Assembly: GCA_963701675.1 (NCBI GenBank)
Contig: OY969623.1
Coordinates: 3,844,001-3,908,000 of the forward strand
Direction of reading: 5' to 3'
DNA length: 64,000 nucleotides
Source of the DNA: G963701675 sp963701675
GTDB taxonomy: Bacteria; Planctomycetota; Planctomycetia; Gemmatales; Gemmataceae
A program made the position numbers and the translations under genes. This document shows positions 8,621 through 17,801 of this stretch, one piece after another (position 1 is the stretch's first letter; each line of letters begins with the position of its first letter). The notes under the pieces are model-generated. The model ran no database searches. It saw nothing but the letters and a program-made list of their open reading frames with translations, and was not told the origin of the DNA.

Positions 8621-8792
8621 CGCTTGGCTCTTGGTGTGTGTCAACTGGACAGGCCTTATCTTACGCCGTTGTAGGCATGTGCCAAGCAAGGCAACCCGCC
8701 TAGACAGAATCACACGGGAGACTTAAAATCATGTAGTTGAAAAGAAATGCCAAAAAGGCGTTATGAATCCCCAGCCACCTTAGGAGGTTTGT

Positions 8793-10037
8793 TTGACGAC
8801 CGTGTTACTTGCGGAGCCGCCGACCGGCTTTCGCTCTCTAGCCCTTTCTCCTTCCGTTCTTGCAGCTCTTCAGAAGACTGGCTACCTGGAACCGACACCC
8901 ATCCAAGCTGCTCTCATACCAGAGGCACTCTCGGGTCGCGATGTGATTGGTCAGGCCCAAACCGGTACCGGTAAGACGGCCGCATTTTTGCTGCCGTTCT
9001 TGAATAGCTGGCGGGACACCAATATCCCGGGCCCGCACGCACTGGTTCTGGCGCCGACGCGCGAGTTGGTGGTTCAAGTTAGTAAGGAAGCGCAAAAACT
9101 GTCCCCGTCGCGCCACTGCCGCGCGGTCCCCATTTATGGCGGACAGCGCTTTCGGCAGCAATTGGCGGAAATGAAGAAAGGCTTCGCCATCGCCGTCGGT
9201 TCGCCGGGGCGGGTTATCGACCACTTGTCGCGCGGGACGTTGACTCTCGACCGAGTCCGATACGTCGTCCTCGACGAAGCCGACCGAATGCTCGACATTG
9301 GTTTTCGTCCGGACATCGAGAAAATACTACGCCGTTGCCCGAAGGCCCGACAGACCATGCTCTTGTCGGCCACGCTACCGGCGCCGGTCTTGCGACTGGC
9401 GCATCGATACATGATTGATCCGGTTCACATCAATTTGTCTCCGCTTACGGTGACCGTTGAGAACATCCGACAATCGTACATTAGTGTCGATGAGAACAAG
9501 AAGTTCGATTTGCTCTTGAAGGTGCTCGATCGGGAAAAACCACGGCAGTGCATCATTTTTTGCGAGCGCAAGCGGTGGGCGGATGAACTGTACCGCGAAC
9601 TTCGCAAGGCGCACAAGCACGTGGCGGCGATGCACGGTGACTTGGAGCAACCCGCTCGCGAACGCATCATGCAGGGCTTCCGAGACGCGAAAATCACTTA
9701 CCTTGTCGCGACGGACGTTGTCGGGCGCGGCATCGATGTGACGAATATTTCACACATCATCAATTTTGATCTGCCCCACGATCCGGAAAACTACGTACAC
9801 CGCATTGGCCGAACCGGGCGCATGGGGGCTGACGGCATTGCCATCGCTTTCGTGACGCGGGAACAAGGGGATCAGTTAACCGCCATTGAGGCATTCATAA
9901 ACAAACAGCTCAAAGTGGATCGGATCGAAGGGTTTGAGGCGTGCCAGCCGCGCAAAACTGAACCGGCAGCTGAAACTCCCGCGCCCGCCGTTCCCGTTTT
10001 TGGTCGACGAACACGCCGTTATACCCGGCGACTCTAA
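8793..10037 (+). CDS. DEAD-box ATP-dependent RNA helicase
   Basis: 414 residues. The start is a TTG at 8793, chosen because a perfect AGGAGG (8782-8787) sits five bases before it and there is no suitable ATG. Motifs in order: Q motif (GYLEPTPIQ, 30-38), motif I AQTGTGKT (55-62), Ia PTREL, GG, motif II DEAD (161-164), motif III SAT (192-194), motif V RGIDV and motif VI HRIGRTGR. It unwinds short RNA duplexes during ribosome assembly or RNA decay. The C-terminus is a short basic tail (FGRRTRRYTRRL). It stands alone downstream of a divergent pair. Confidence 0.95.
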   Translation: MTTVLLAEPPTGFRSLALSPSVLAALQKTGYLEPTPIQAALIPEALSGRDVIGQAQTGTGKTAAFLLPFLNSWRDTNIPGPHALVLAPTRELVVQVSKEAQKLSPSRHCRAVPIYGGQRFRQQLAEMKKGFAIAVGSPGRVIDHLSRGTLTLDRVRYVVLDEADRMLDIGFRPDIEKILRRCPKARQTMLLSATLPAPVLRLAHRYMIDPVHINLSPLTVTVENIRQSYISVDENKKFDLLLKVLDREKPRQCIIFCERKRWADELYRELRKAHKHVAAMHGDLEQPARERIMQGFRDAKITYLVATDVVGRGIDVTNISHIINFDLPHDPENYVHRIGRTGRMGADGIAIAFVTREQGDQLTAIEAFINKQLKVDRIEGFEACQPRKTEPAAETPAPAVPVFGRRTRRYTRRL

Positions 10038-10048
10038 CGCTGCACACC

Positions 10049-10101
10049 AACCCGAAGCGTTAGTGAGGTTGGGATGTTACGCCTCGCTTACGCTTCGGGT
10101 T
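10049..10101. repeat. imperfect hairpin repeat
   Basis: Left arm AACCCGAAGCGTTAGTGAGG (10049-10068) pairs with 10082-10101 at 18 of 20 positions. The arm sequence resembles a dispersed repeat I associate with planctomycete genomes. It lies 11 bases after the helicase stop and may also act as its terminator. Confidence 0.75.
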
Positions 10102-10356
10102 AGTGTCAGACTTAATGCCGGTCCACTTGACGCCCTTCGACAACTCCGAAGACGCCTGACCGAGTCCGCATTTTTTTGCCACTCCTCTAATCTTGGCTTA
10201 AGGTGTGGAAGGGTTGATTCGGCAGCGCATTCGGCATTTTCGCTATTGTCACGGTCATAACGTTCATCCCGTTCGCTTCGCCTGGCCCGAAATGTGACCT
10301 GCCCTCGCAACCTCAAGCAACGTTCGATCCGCTAGTGTCTCAGTTTGCTCTTGGTA

Positions 10357-10409
10357 GGGCAGACATTCCTGTCTGCTCGTTGTTGCAGGGCAGACAGGAA
10401 TGTCTGCCC
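10357..10409. repeat. nested palindromic repeat
   Basis: A perfect 20-base inverted repeat: GGGCAGACATTCCTGTCTGC (10357-10376) and its exact complement at 10390-10409, with a 13-base loop. Each arm is itself a palindrome (GCAGACA, four bases, TGTCTGC), so one large or two small hairpins can form. It lies 31 bases before the start of the gene at 10441 and belongs to the REP-like intergenic class. Confidence 0.85.
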
Positions 10410-10440
10410 CACCGAATGCAGAGGAATGGCGAGAGGCAAC

Positions 10441-12528
10441 ATGAAGCCACATCCAGCGCATCGATCGGTCTCGAATTTCACGTCCGCCCCGCGAACACTC
10501 GACAAATTGCTCGGTCAGGGAATCATTGCCGCCGATGATTGGGAAGGAGTTCCTGCGGACGCTCGTCAGCGGTTATGCCGTTGCACCAGCATCGATGTGC
10601 TTCTGTCGCTCCTCGTCGCGCATGGCGTTCTCAGCGAATTCCAGGCCAACGCGGTACGGGACGGTAAATGCGGTCAATTGGTTGTCGGTTCTTACCGTCT
10701 CAAGCGAGCGCTTGGCGAGGATAAGCGGGGCAAGCTTTACGAGGGTGAACATATCCACCTTCGACGGCCCGTGCGTGTGCGCGTTCTTCCAAGTGTCGCG
10801 GACTCCGCCACGATTTCCGCCGTGCACATCATGGAAGAGTTACGTGCGCTGGCGCGAATCAGCCAAAGGCATCTGCTCACTCCCATCGACGCGGGCAGAA
10901 CCTCCATCGATGAAAGCACACACGTTTACGTTGTGTTTGAAGGTGTTTCCGGAACCGCATTGGGCAAATACATGGCGGAACACGGCCCTTTGGCGCCGGA
11001 TGCCGCATGTCGCCTGACTCATCAAGCTGCCAGCGCCCTGGCGGCCATCCATGAATGCGGACTCGCCCATCGTGACCTTACGCCCTCGAGCATCATGGTG
11101 ACGTCCGACCGACAAGCAAAGGTTGTGGATGTCGGCCTTACGCGGCGAAACCCGTCCCAAGTTCTAGCCGATGAAATAGCTGCGGACATCTTCGCTCTGG
11201 GCGGGCTTCTATATTGGTGCGTCACGGGACAGAACGCCGGCTGTTCTTTGGGCACCCATCCGCTGGTCCCTCCGGCGCTCGAAGGCATCATTGCACGAGC
11301 CCGATCCGATCGGACCAACATCCGCTTTGCGTCGGCAACCGCATTGATGCATGCGCTCGCCCCGCTACAGGCGTCGGCATACTTGCATCATGCGACGGCG
11401 ATGGGTTCGATGCACGATACCGACACGCCTCACGCTCCCGAAGTACTCATCGTCGATGACGATCCCGAGATTCGCAACTTGTGCCGCTCGGTGCTTGAGA
11501 CAGAGGGTATTCGTTGTGACGAAGCCGATTGCGGCGCCGAAGCGCTTCGAATGACAGAACACCTCCGGTACGACCTGGTACTCCTGGACATGGCCATGCC
11601 GGGCATGAGCGGGGACGTGGTTTGCCGAAAGCTACGCGCCCATCCGCCCTGCCCAAACCTGAAGGTTTTGTTTTTCTCCGGCCATATGTCGTCCGATGAT
11701 CTGGCGGGACTTCTAAGCGCAGGCGCGGACGACTATGTAACCAAACCGTTCACGGTGGTGCAACTGCTAGCCCGCATCAAGGCGGCTTTGCGTCTGAAAG
11801 AGGCGCAGGACCGTGCCAACGATTTCCACCATCACATTCTCGGGGCTAACATGCTCCTGGAACAGAACCTTCAGGCCCGCGACTTCGACGTTGTCGAGGC
11901 CCATAAGGCACTGGTGCTGGCCATGGCGAAACTGGTCGAGTGCCGTGACAGGGAAACCGGCGCGCACGTCAAAAGACTTCAAGCCTATTGCCGTCGGCTT
12001 GCGGAGGAGGCAGCGTTTCTCCCCGCTTTCGCCGTCCTCATCGACGCGGAGTTCATTCACTCCTTGGAGTGGTGCGCCCCGTTACACGACATCGGTAAGG
12101 CCGGCATTCCCGACGCCATCTTGCAGAAGCCCGGTCCTCTCACTTGCGACGAACGGCAAACGATGCAACGCCATACGCTACTCGGCGCCGATACCCTGGC
12201 GGAAGTGGCCCGACAACACGGCTCCGGCATGGGGTTCCTGCGGATGGCCATCGACATTGCCCGCCACCACCACGAGCGCTTCGACGGCAAGGGCTACCCC
12301 GATGCACTCGCGGATCACGACATCCCCTTGTCCGCGCGGCTCGTCGCGATTGCCGATGTCTACGACGCACTTCGCTCCCGCCGTGTCTACAAGCAAGCGA
12401 TCTCTCACGACGTCGCCGTCCAGACGATACTGGAAGAATCATCCGGCCAATTCGACCCCGCGCTATTGCAGGCTTTCGCACGCTGTGCGCAGGATTTTGA
12501 CCGGATTTTCTGTGAATCGGCGGCGTGA
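10441..12528 (+). CDS. pseudokinase-receiver-HD-GYP protein (c-di-GMP phosphodiesterase)
   Basis: 695 residues from MKPHPAHRSV; a longer in-frame start would read through the palindromic repeat, so it was rejected. GAGAGG lies four bases before this ATG. Domains: a degenerate Ser/Thr kinase (about 85-290) without a glycine loop or the ATP-binding Lys, with HRDLTPSSIMV (Lys and Asn lost) and DVG for DFG; a receiver domain (about 335-455) with VDDDPE, phosphoacceptor Asp in LVLLDMAMPG and Lys in DYVTKPF; then HD-GYP (about 490-690) with HDIGKAGIPDAIL and HHERFDGKGYP. The last should hydrolyse cyclic-di-GMP. The pseudokinase is presumably a binding or sensing module. No partner histidine kinase is adjacent. 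Confidence 0.88.
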   Translation: MKPHPAHRSVSNFTSAPRTLDKLLGQGIIAADDWEGVPADARQRLCRCTSIDVLLSLLVAHGVLSEFQANAVRDGKCGQLVVGSYRLKRALGEDKRGKLYEGEHIHLRRPVRVRVLPSVADSATISAVHIMEELRALARISQRHLLTPIDAGRTSIDESTHVYVVFEGVSGTALGKYMAEHGPLAPDAACRLTHQAASALAAIHECGLAHRDLTPSSIMVTSDRQAKVVDVGLTRRNPSQVLADEIAADIFALGGLLYWCVTGQNAGCSLGTHPLVPPALEGIIARARSDRTNIRFASATALMHALAPLQASAYLHHATAMGSMHDTDTPHAPEVLIVDDDPEIRNLCRSVLETEGIRCDEADCGAEALRMTEHLRYDLVLLDMAMPGMSGDVVCRKLRAHPPCPNLKVLFFSGHMSSDDLAGLLSAGADDYVTKPFTVVQLLARIKAALRLKEAQDRANDFHHHILGANMLLEQNLQARDFDVVEAHKALVLAMAKLVECRDRETGAHVKRLQAYCRRLAEEAAFLPAFAVLIDAEFIHSLEWCAPLHDIGKAGIPDAILQKPGPLTCDERQTMQRHTLLGADTLAEVARQHGSGMGFLRMAIDIARHHHERFDGKGYPDALADHDIPLSARLVAIADVYDALRSRRVYKQAISHDVAVQTILEESSGQFDPALLQAFARCAQDFDRIFCESAA

Positions 12529-12613
12529 GCTACACGCGGAAGGCGCGGACGGGCGCGCGCCCAGTGGAACCAGATGGTTGCCAATTAGAGTCGTAGTGCG
12601 ATACGATGTTGAC

Positions 12614-12979
12614 ATGGAACCGACCACGGGCCAAAACGTGATCCCACATACGCTGCCTGTGCCGGCGGATCGTCCGCGTATCGTCAGCACACCGGCGATT
12701 TGCGGTGGTAAGCCTCGCATCGACGGGCATCGGATCTCGGTTGAAGATGTGGCCGTATGGCATGAGCGAATGGGGATGAGCCCCGATGAGATCGTCTCGG
12801 GGTACCCCGGACTAACGTTGTCGGACGTGCACGCCGCTCTTGCATACTATTTTGAGCACAAAGAGCGCATCGACGGTGCGATCCAGGATGGCGAGAGCTT
12901 GGTCAGGGAAATGAAGTCGAAATCACCTTCGCTCGTTGAGGACAAGCTCCGGCAAAGGACAACGGATGTCCACGCATGA
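12614..12979 (+). CDS. DUF433 protein, antitoxin-like
   Basis: 121 residues starting MEPTTGQNV. The centre (ICGGKPRIDGHRISVEDVAV, MSPDEIVSGYPGLTLSDVHA) is the DUF433 helix-turn-helix fold, usually the antitoxin partner of a PIN-like DUF5615 toxin. The stop codon overlaps an ATG by four bases, as in such pairs, but the following reading frame is only 39 codons (12976-13095) and is not recognisably a toxin. It could be an orphan antitoxin or DNA-binding regulator. The C-terminal tail is charged. Confidence 0.75.
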   Translation: MEPTTGQNVIPHTLPVPADRPRIVSTPAICGGKPRIDGHRISVEDVAVWHERMGMSPDEIVSGYPGLTLSDVHAALAYYFEHKERIDGAIQDGESLVREMKSKSPSLVEDKLRQRTTDVHA

Positions 12980-13095
12980 CGGGAGTTCTTGCGGATGAGC
13001 GCCGGGGGCGTACCGCACGCTGGATAGTCACAAGCTATGTTATGGACGATGGAAGAGTTACTGGCGAAACTGTAGGACGAGTCAAATGGCTCTAG
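12976..13095 (+). CDS. possible truncated toxin, 39 residues
   Basis: The ATG overlaps the DUF433 stop (ATGA), and the frame reads MTGVLADERRGRTARW and ends at TAG 13093-13095. The overlap position is where a DUF5615 toxin would start, and V-L-A-D-E is reminiscent of the L-x-D-E start of that family, but the rest does not fit. It may be a remnant after a frameshift or deletion, or chance. Confidence 0.25.
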   Translation: MTGVLADERRGRTARWIVTSYVMDDGRVTGETVGRVKWL

Positions 13096-13122
13096 TAACG
13101 GACATCGAATACGTAGAACGCA

Positions 13123-13326
13123 ATGTCAGAGGAGCACACGGCCAGACCGCGTGCTCCTATTGCGTCTTCCAAAGCGGAGGCAAAACATAACCTGCAACTT
13201 GTTACTTATGGCTCTAAAGACCGGGAAAAACAGGGAGAGGTGAGTCAAACGATTCAATTCGATGAACATGCAGCTTTCCAATTACGGTCACTAATCGAGA
13301 AACATTTTCCCGCAGCGAACAAATAG
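13123..13326 (+). CDS. small hypothetical protein
   Basis: 67 residues: MSEEHTARPRAPIASSKAEA, then a charged region and VSQTIQFDEHAAFQLRSLIEKHF. The C-terminal half could be an amphipathic helix after a beta strand. There is no clear Shine-Dalgarno sequence. It stands between the DUF433 gene and nadA. Codon choice looks ordinary, but there is no family evidence. Confidence 0.4.
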   Translation: MSEEHTARPRAPIASSKAEAKHNLQLVTYGSKDREKQGEVSQTIQFDEHAAFQLRSLIEKHFPAANK

Positions 13327-13461
13327 TCCAAATCAGGCCACTGCTTGGATGCATTTGTTTCTCGACGGGCTCTGAATAGAATAAGGTTACAGACGCAAGG
13401 CCGTCTCTAAACGCTGGCTGTGGGTTGATCCTTCGCCACAGAAAAAACAAGGACAACGGCA

Positions 13462-14388
<927 letters not shown>

Positions 14389-14424
14389 ATTAACCAGCGG
14401 TGTTGTTTAAGCTCTTTGGTGGCC

Positions 14425-14476
14425 GGGGCAGAGTCTTCGATGCCCCGGTTCCGGGGCTTCCGAAGACTCCAGCCCC
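14425..14476. repeat. imperfect hairpin repeat after nadA
   Basis: GGGGCAGAGTCTTCG (14425-14439) pairs imperfectly with CGAAGACTCCAGCCCC (14461-14476); the inner part TGCCCCGG/CCGGGGC can also pair. GAGTCTTCGA recurs in the hairpin region at 56731-56812. It is likely a dispersed intergenic repeat that also ends nadA transcription. Confidence 0.6.
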
Positions 14477-14523
14477 GTCCACCCATAGCATAGTTGTTTT
14501 TGCGGGCCTACTTAGTGCGAACC

Positions 14524-15177
14524 ATGCTGATCCCGCCGAGTTTCCTGTTCCGAGTCGCTTACTCATGTGCCTATGTGAAGGCCATCCCGCGCAAGAAAGG
14601 CGAGAGCCTGCTGGATTTGCCTGAGTCATGCCGGATCGACAATTTCGCCTCGATGGACGGGAAACGAAACTTCGCCGATGTGCGGCTCGCATGGAATGAG
14701 CACGGAATCGGTGTTCACGTCCATGTCCGAGGCAAGGATCAACCGTTGCAGTGCGATGCCGGTCGCCTACGTGGCTCCGATGGTGTGACGGTGTGGGTCG
14801 ATACCCGCGATGCCCGCAGTGGCCATCGGGCAACGCGCTACTGCCATCAATTTCATCTTCTTCCCAGCGGAGGTGGGCCGGAGGCCGAAGATCCGGTTTT
14901 CGCGCAAAGTAAGATCAATCGCGCCTTGCAGGATGCACCGTCGGTATCCACGGGGTCCGTTCCCTTTCGGACTTCGACCGTTAAGAACGGCTATTTCATC
15001 GAGGCATTTTTTCCCGCAGGCGTGCTCAATGGGTTCGACCTGGAACAAAGTAGCCGAATCGGGTTCTTCTACGCGATCCGTGACGCGGAACTCGGCGAAC
15101 AGACCTTAAGCGTTGGCTCAGAGTTTCCCTACTGGGAAGATCCGAGCCTATGGAGCGTATTGGATTTGAAGCGATAG
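14524..15177 (+). CDS. DOMON-like / family 9 carbohydrate-binding-like protein
   Basis: About 217 residues from MLIPPSFLFRVAYSCAYV; an in-frame start at 14494 is less likely. The beta-sandwich body (DVRLAWNEHGIGVHVHVRG, GSDGVTVWVDTRDARSGHRA, IEAFFPAGVLNGFDLEQ, IGFFYAIRDAELGEQTLSVG) resembles the DOMON-like CBM9 fold seen in planctomycete and other bacterial proteins, which often binds sugars or haem. There is no signal peptide by eye, so it may act in the cytoplasm. It follows nadA by 135 bases with a hairpin between. Confidence 0.65.
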   Translation: MLIPPSFLFRVAYSCAYVKAIPRKKGESLLDLPESCRIDNFASMDGKRNFADVRLAWNEHGIGVHVHVRGKDQPLQCDAGRLRGSDGVTVWVDTRDARSGHRATRYCHQFHLLPSGGGPEAEDPVFAQSKINRALQDAPSVSTGSVPFRTSTVKNGYFIEAFFPAGVLNGFDLEQSSRIGFFYAIRDAELGEQTLSVGSEFPYWEDPSLWSVLDLKR

Positions 15178-15184
15178 AGACCGG

Positions 15185-15439
15185 TTACGACGCCGGCGCC
15201 GCATCGGGAGCGACCTGCCGAAGTGGTCCGCGGTAGGTGATTCGGCCTTTGCTCAAATCGTATGGGGAAAGCGCGATAGTCACGATGTCGCCCGGCAGAA
15301 TGCGGATAAAGTTCTTCCGCATTTTGCCCGCGATGTGCGCAATAACCTCGTGTCCGTTATCGAGCTTGACTCGAAACTGTGTGTTCGCAAGCGCTTGCGT
15401 CACACGCCCTTGCACCTGAATAGCTTCCTCTTTGGCCAT
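15185..15439 (-). CDS. infA: translation initiation factor IF-1
   Basis: 84 residues from MAKEEAIQVQGRV. The OB-fold pattern is clear: VTQALANTQFRVKLDNGHEV, IAHIAGKMRKNFIRILPGD and VTIALSPYDLSKGRITYR. IF-1 binds the A site of the 30S subunit and helps IF-2 and IF-3 in initiation. It has an extra C-terminal tail (QVAPDAAPAS) relative to the usual 72 residues. An upstream in-frame ATG at 15496 has no family match before MAKEE. Convergent with the preceding gene, it stands alone. Confidence 0.95.
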   Translation of the reverse strand: MAKEEAIQVQGRVTQALANTQFRVKLDNGHEVIAHIAGKMRKNFIRILPGDIVTIALSPYDLSKGRITYRGPLRQVAPDAAPAS

Positions 15440-15577
15440 AAGGCCCCATACATCCGTTGTCAGTGAACAAAACCGGTAGCGTATCATATCGGTCAAGATA
15501 GAATCGGGTCAAGCCGAACCAGGTAGTGGCCTAATCTATTGGCTATCCTGTAGGACTTACTTTGTGATGGATTCGTC

Positions 15578-15880
15578 GTGAACGAGCATATCGAGGCCTT
15601 CCCTGTCTGGTATTTGGTGAATACTGACTCTAACGGAATCGTTGGCGCTGTGTGGGGTCCGGATGAGATGTCAGTTATGATTTTCACAGACGAGCTTTCA
15701 GCGCGGACTTTTAGAAGCAACGATCTGATGCTCAAGGCGGTGGCTATTAAAAATTATCGAGATTTGGAGCATTTTTTGAGAGGTCTACAGACGAAAGGTT
15801 GGACTCATGTTTCGATTAATCCATCCGGGTCGGAAGCTGGGCTAGTCTCAATTCCTGAACTAAAGGTTGTTTCAAGTTAA
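15578..15880 (+). CDS. hypothetical protein
   Basis: 100 residues from a GTG (15578): MNEHIEAFPVWYLVNTDSNG. An ATG just upstream (15566) is out of frame and stops after four codons. The alpha/beta pattern (MIFTDELSARTFRSNDLMLK, YRDLEHFLRGLQTKGWTHV) resembles small SseB-like or conserved alpha-beta proteins, but I do not recognise the family. No neighbouring operon. Confidence 0.5.
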   Translation: MNEHIEAFPVWYLVNTDSNGIVGAVWGPDEMSVMIFTDELSARTFRSNDLMLKAVAIKNYRDLEHFLRGLQTKGWTHVSINPSGSEAGLVSIPELKVVSS

Positions 15881-15982
15881 ACCACACTGTCAATGGCCGG
15901 GAGTGGCCAGGTGGCAACGGACCGCCATCGTAACGCCAAGCTAGTCACTGATAAGGGTTTGCGACGTTGCGAGTACGTGGCC

Positions 15983-16009
15983 AAGTTCGTGGCCACTGGC
16001 CACGAACTT
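15983..16009. terminator. palindrome between convergent genes
   Basis: AAGTTCGTGGCCA (15983-15995) and its exact complement TGGCCACGAACTT (15997-16009) with one base between. It sits about 100 bases after the plus-strand gene stop and 14 bases after the minus-strand histidine kinase stop, so it may terminate both. It may also be a dispersed repeat. Confidence 0.5.
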
Positions 16010-16022
16010 CTTCAGCCCGCAG

Positions 16023-17801
16023 TTACGCACTCACCGTCCGAGCCGTCAGTTCGACGCGGAAACAGGCGCCGGCCCCGTTTTGACCCGCCGCGACGCTGAC
16101 TTTGCCGCCCAGCAGGCTCGCCCACTTTTGGGCCAATGCCAGTCCAAGACCCACGCCGCCTACGGATACGTTTTCGCTCCGGCCGCGACGGAAGGCGCGG
16201 AAGATCGACCGGACTTCGTTCTTCGCCACGCCGGCGCCGCGGTCTTCCACTTCGAGACAAAGCGAGTGGCCCGCCCCACGCCGCGCGCGTAGCCAGATGC
16301 GAGGATCTTCGGCACCGTGACTGTACTTGCAGGCGTTGTCGATCAAATTGCCGAGTATCTGTGAAACGAGATTAACATCGGTGTGGATCGCTGCGGCGCC
16401 CACCTCATTCTCTATCACGAGTTCCTTGGCGGCGTGCTGACAACGGCCCAACCAGGTCGATTGAACCTGTGCCAAGATATCGGCAACAGCGACGGTGCAC
16501 ATTTCCAACCGTGGCCGATGGTTCTCCAGGCGCGAAAAGTCAAGGACATTGCCGACAAGGCGATTGAGCCGGTCGGCCTCCACGTTCAATGTCTGAATGT
16601 ATTCATCCTTTTGCTTCTCATCCCGCACCAACCCACTCGCAAGCATGTCGAGGTAAAGCCGAAGCGTCGTCAAGGGCGTGCGCAGTTCGTGTGTGACGGC
16701 CGAGACGAAACCGATGCGGCGCTCGGACAGATTCAACAACGACCAACCACCCAAACCGACGGCGGCGAGCGCGACCAATGCGGCAGCCCAGGAAAGGACG
16801 AGACCAAATCGCAACGGGGTCCAGCCTGCATCCGAACCGTGTGCAGGCCCGGGACCGGGATCCATTTCCACGGGTAAGGCAGTCATGGTTCGGTCGTGGA
16901 CTGTATCGGCCGTAGCCGTGGCTCGACGCAACTCGAGTCCCGGAAGCAAATCGCGAACCTCATCGACAAGCGCCGATCGAAGCGCCGGCCAAACAAGTAG
17001 CACGACATGTACCGCCGAGCGATGCCCAATTTGTATGTCGCGATACACCACCAACTGCATTTCCGTTCCGTTGCGATACCATCTCGGTGTCAGCATTCCA
17101 AAACTAACGGAATCTACAATGGGGGAGAAACTTTGGCCCTTACCCGGCGCCTGAGCACGTTGACCTCGGTTCGCGGATGCCTGATTCAGACGTGCTTGCG
17201 TGTCTCGGTCAAGGCTTTGCTGCGCGTTTGCCAAATTGCCAGCGACCTGACTCGAATCCATTTGTTGGGGGACGTTTGGGACAAACGCGACGTCTGGGGA
17301 TTCTCCCAGCGGCGTGAATGCGAGCGTCGTCAATAACTCCTCGGTCGATGACAGCATCGCCGTATCAGGCGGCAGGAACGAATCAGATTTCACACCCAGC
17401 CCGTGTTCGAGAATAGTTCGCATCGCAGCGGGGGCTGGCTGCCATTCGTTCGTTCTGAAGATTACATATTGTTCATGAATCCAATTTGGCGAATCCGTAG
17501 TGGCGGGGTTGAGTTTCCAAACCTGTATTGGGGTTGGGCCGTTTGTTGACGGACGCTGCGAAAGCCAGGAGACGGTGTACTCGTGGTACGGCCGGTTTGC
17601 CTCCATTGCGAGCAGCGTGAACGCCCTACTATCAAGCCTCCAGAGAGCGCGACGGATGTCGACTTCGAATCGTGTCTCGATCTGCTCCTGTTCCAGACTA
17701 AGTGCGGCCGCTGTGATCCAGCCAAGGCCGCCCACGACGAGGAGGGCAATAACGGCAAACGCCAGGAGCGCGGTGCCCCGGCCGCGAAACCGCGGACTCA
17801 T
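16023..17801 (-). CDS. membrane sensor histidine kinase
   Basis: 592 residues. An N-terminal membrane segment (LLAFAVIALLVVGGLGWITA) and a second at about 330-355 (LSWAAALVALAAVGLGGWSLL) enclose a long periplasmic sensor region with no recognised domain. The HisKA box has the phospho-accepting His in FVSAVTHELRTPLTTLRL, followed by the ATPase domain with N box NLIDNACKYS, G1 EDRGAGV and G2 GVGLGLALAQ. It autophosphorylates and passes the phosphate to the response regulator encoded immediately upstream; the ATG overlaps that gene's stop by four bases. The signal sensed is unknown. Confidence 0.9.
   Translation of the reverse strand: MSPRFRGRGTALLAFAVIALLVVGGLGWITAAALSLEQEQIETRFEVDIRRALWRLDSRAFTLLAMEANRPYHEYTVSWLSQRPSTNGPTPIQVWKLNPATTDSPNWIHEQYVIFRTNEWQPAPAAMRTILEHGLGVKSDSFLPPDTAMLSSTEELLTTLAFTPLGESPDVAFVPNVPQQMDSSQVAGNLANAQQSLDRDTQARLNQASANRGQRAQAPGKGQSFSPIVDSVSFGMLTPRWYRNGTEMQLVVYRDIQIGHRSAVHVVLLVWPALRSALVDEVRDLLPGLELRRATATADTVHDRTMTALPVEMDPGPGPAHGSDAGWTPLRFGLVLSWAAALVALAAVGLGGWSLLNLSERRIGFVSAVTHELRTPLTTLRLYLDMLASGLVRDEKQKDEYIQTLNVEADRLNRLVGNVLDFSRLENHRPRLEMCTVAVADILAQVQSTWLGRCQHAAKELVIENEVGAAAIHTDVNLVSQILGNLIDNACKYSHGAEDPRIWLRARRGAGHSLCLEVEDRGAGVAKNEVRSIFRAFRRGRSENVSVGGVGLGLALAQKWASLLGGKVSVAAGQNGAGACFRVELTARTVSA

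Noticed and set aside
10345..10440. A 32-residue N-terminal extension of the HD-GYP protein
   Set aside because: It translates the nested palindrome (GQTFLSARCCRADRN) and is not family-like.
11813..12613. A longer reading frame giving about 270 extra residues before the DUF433 protein
   Set aside because: The extension overlaps the HD-GYP coding region in another frame and has low-complexity composition; the DUF433 family starts near MEPTTGQNV at 12614.
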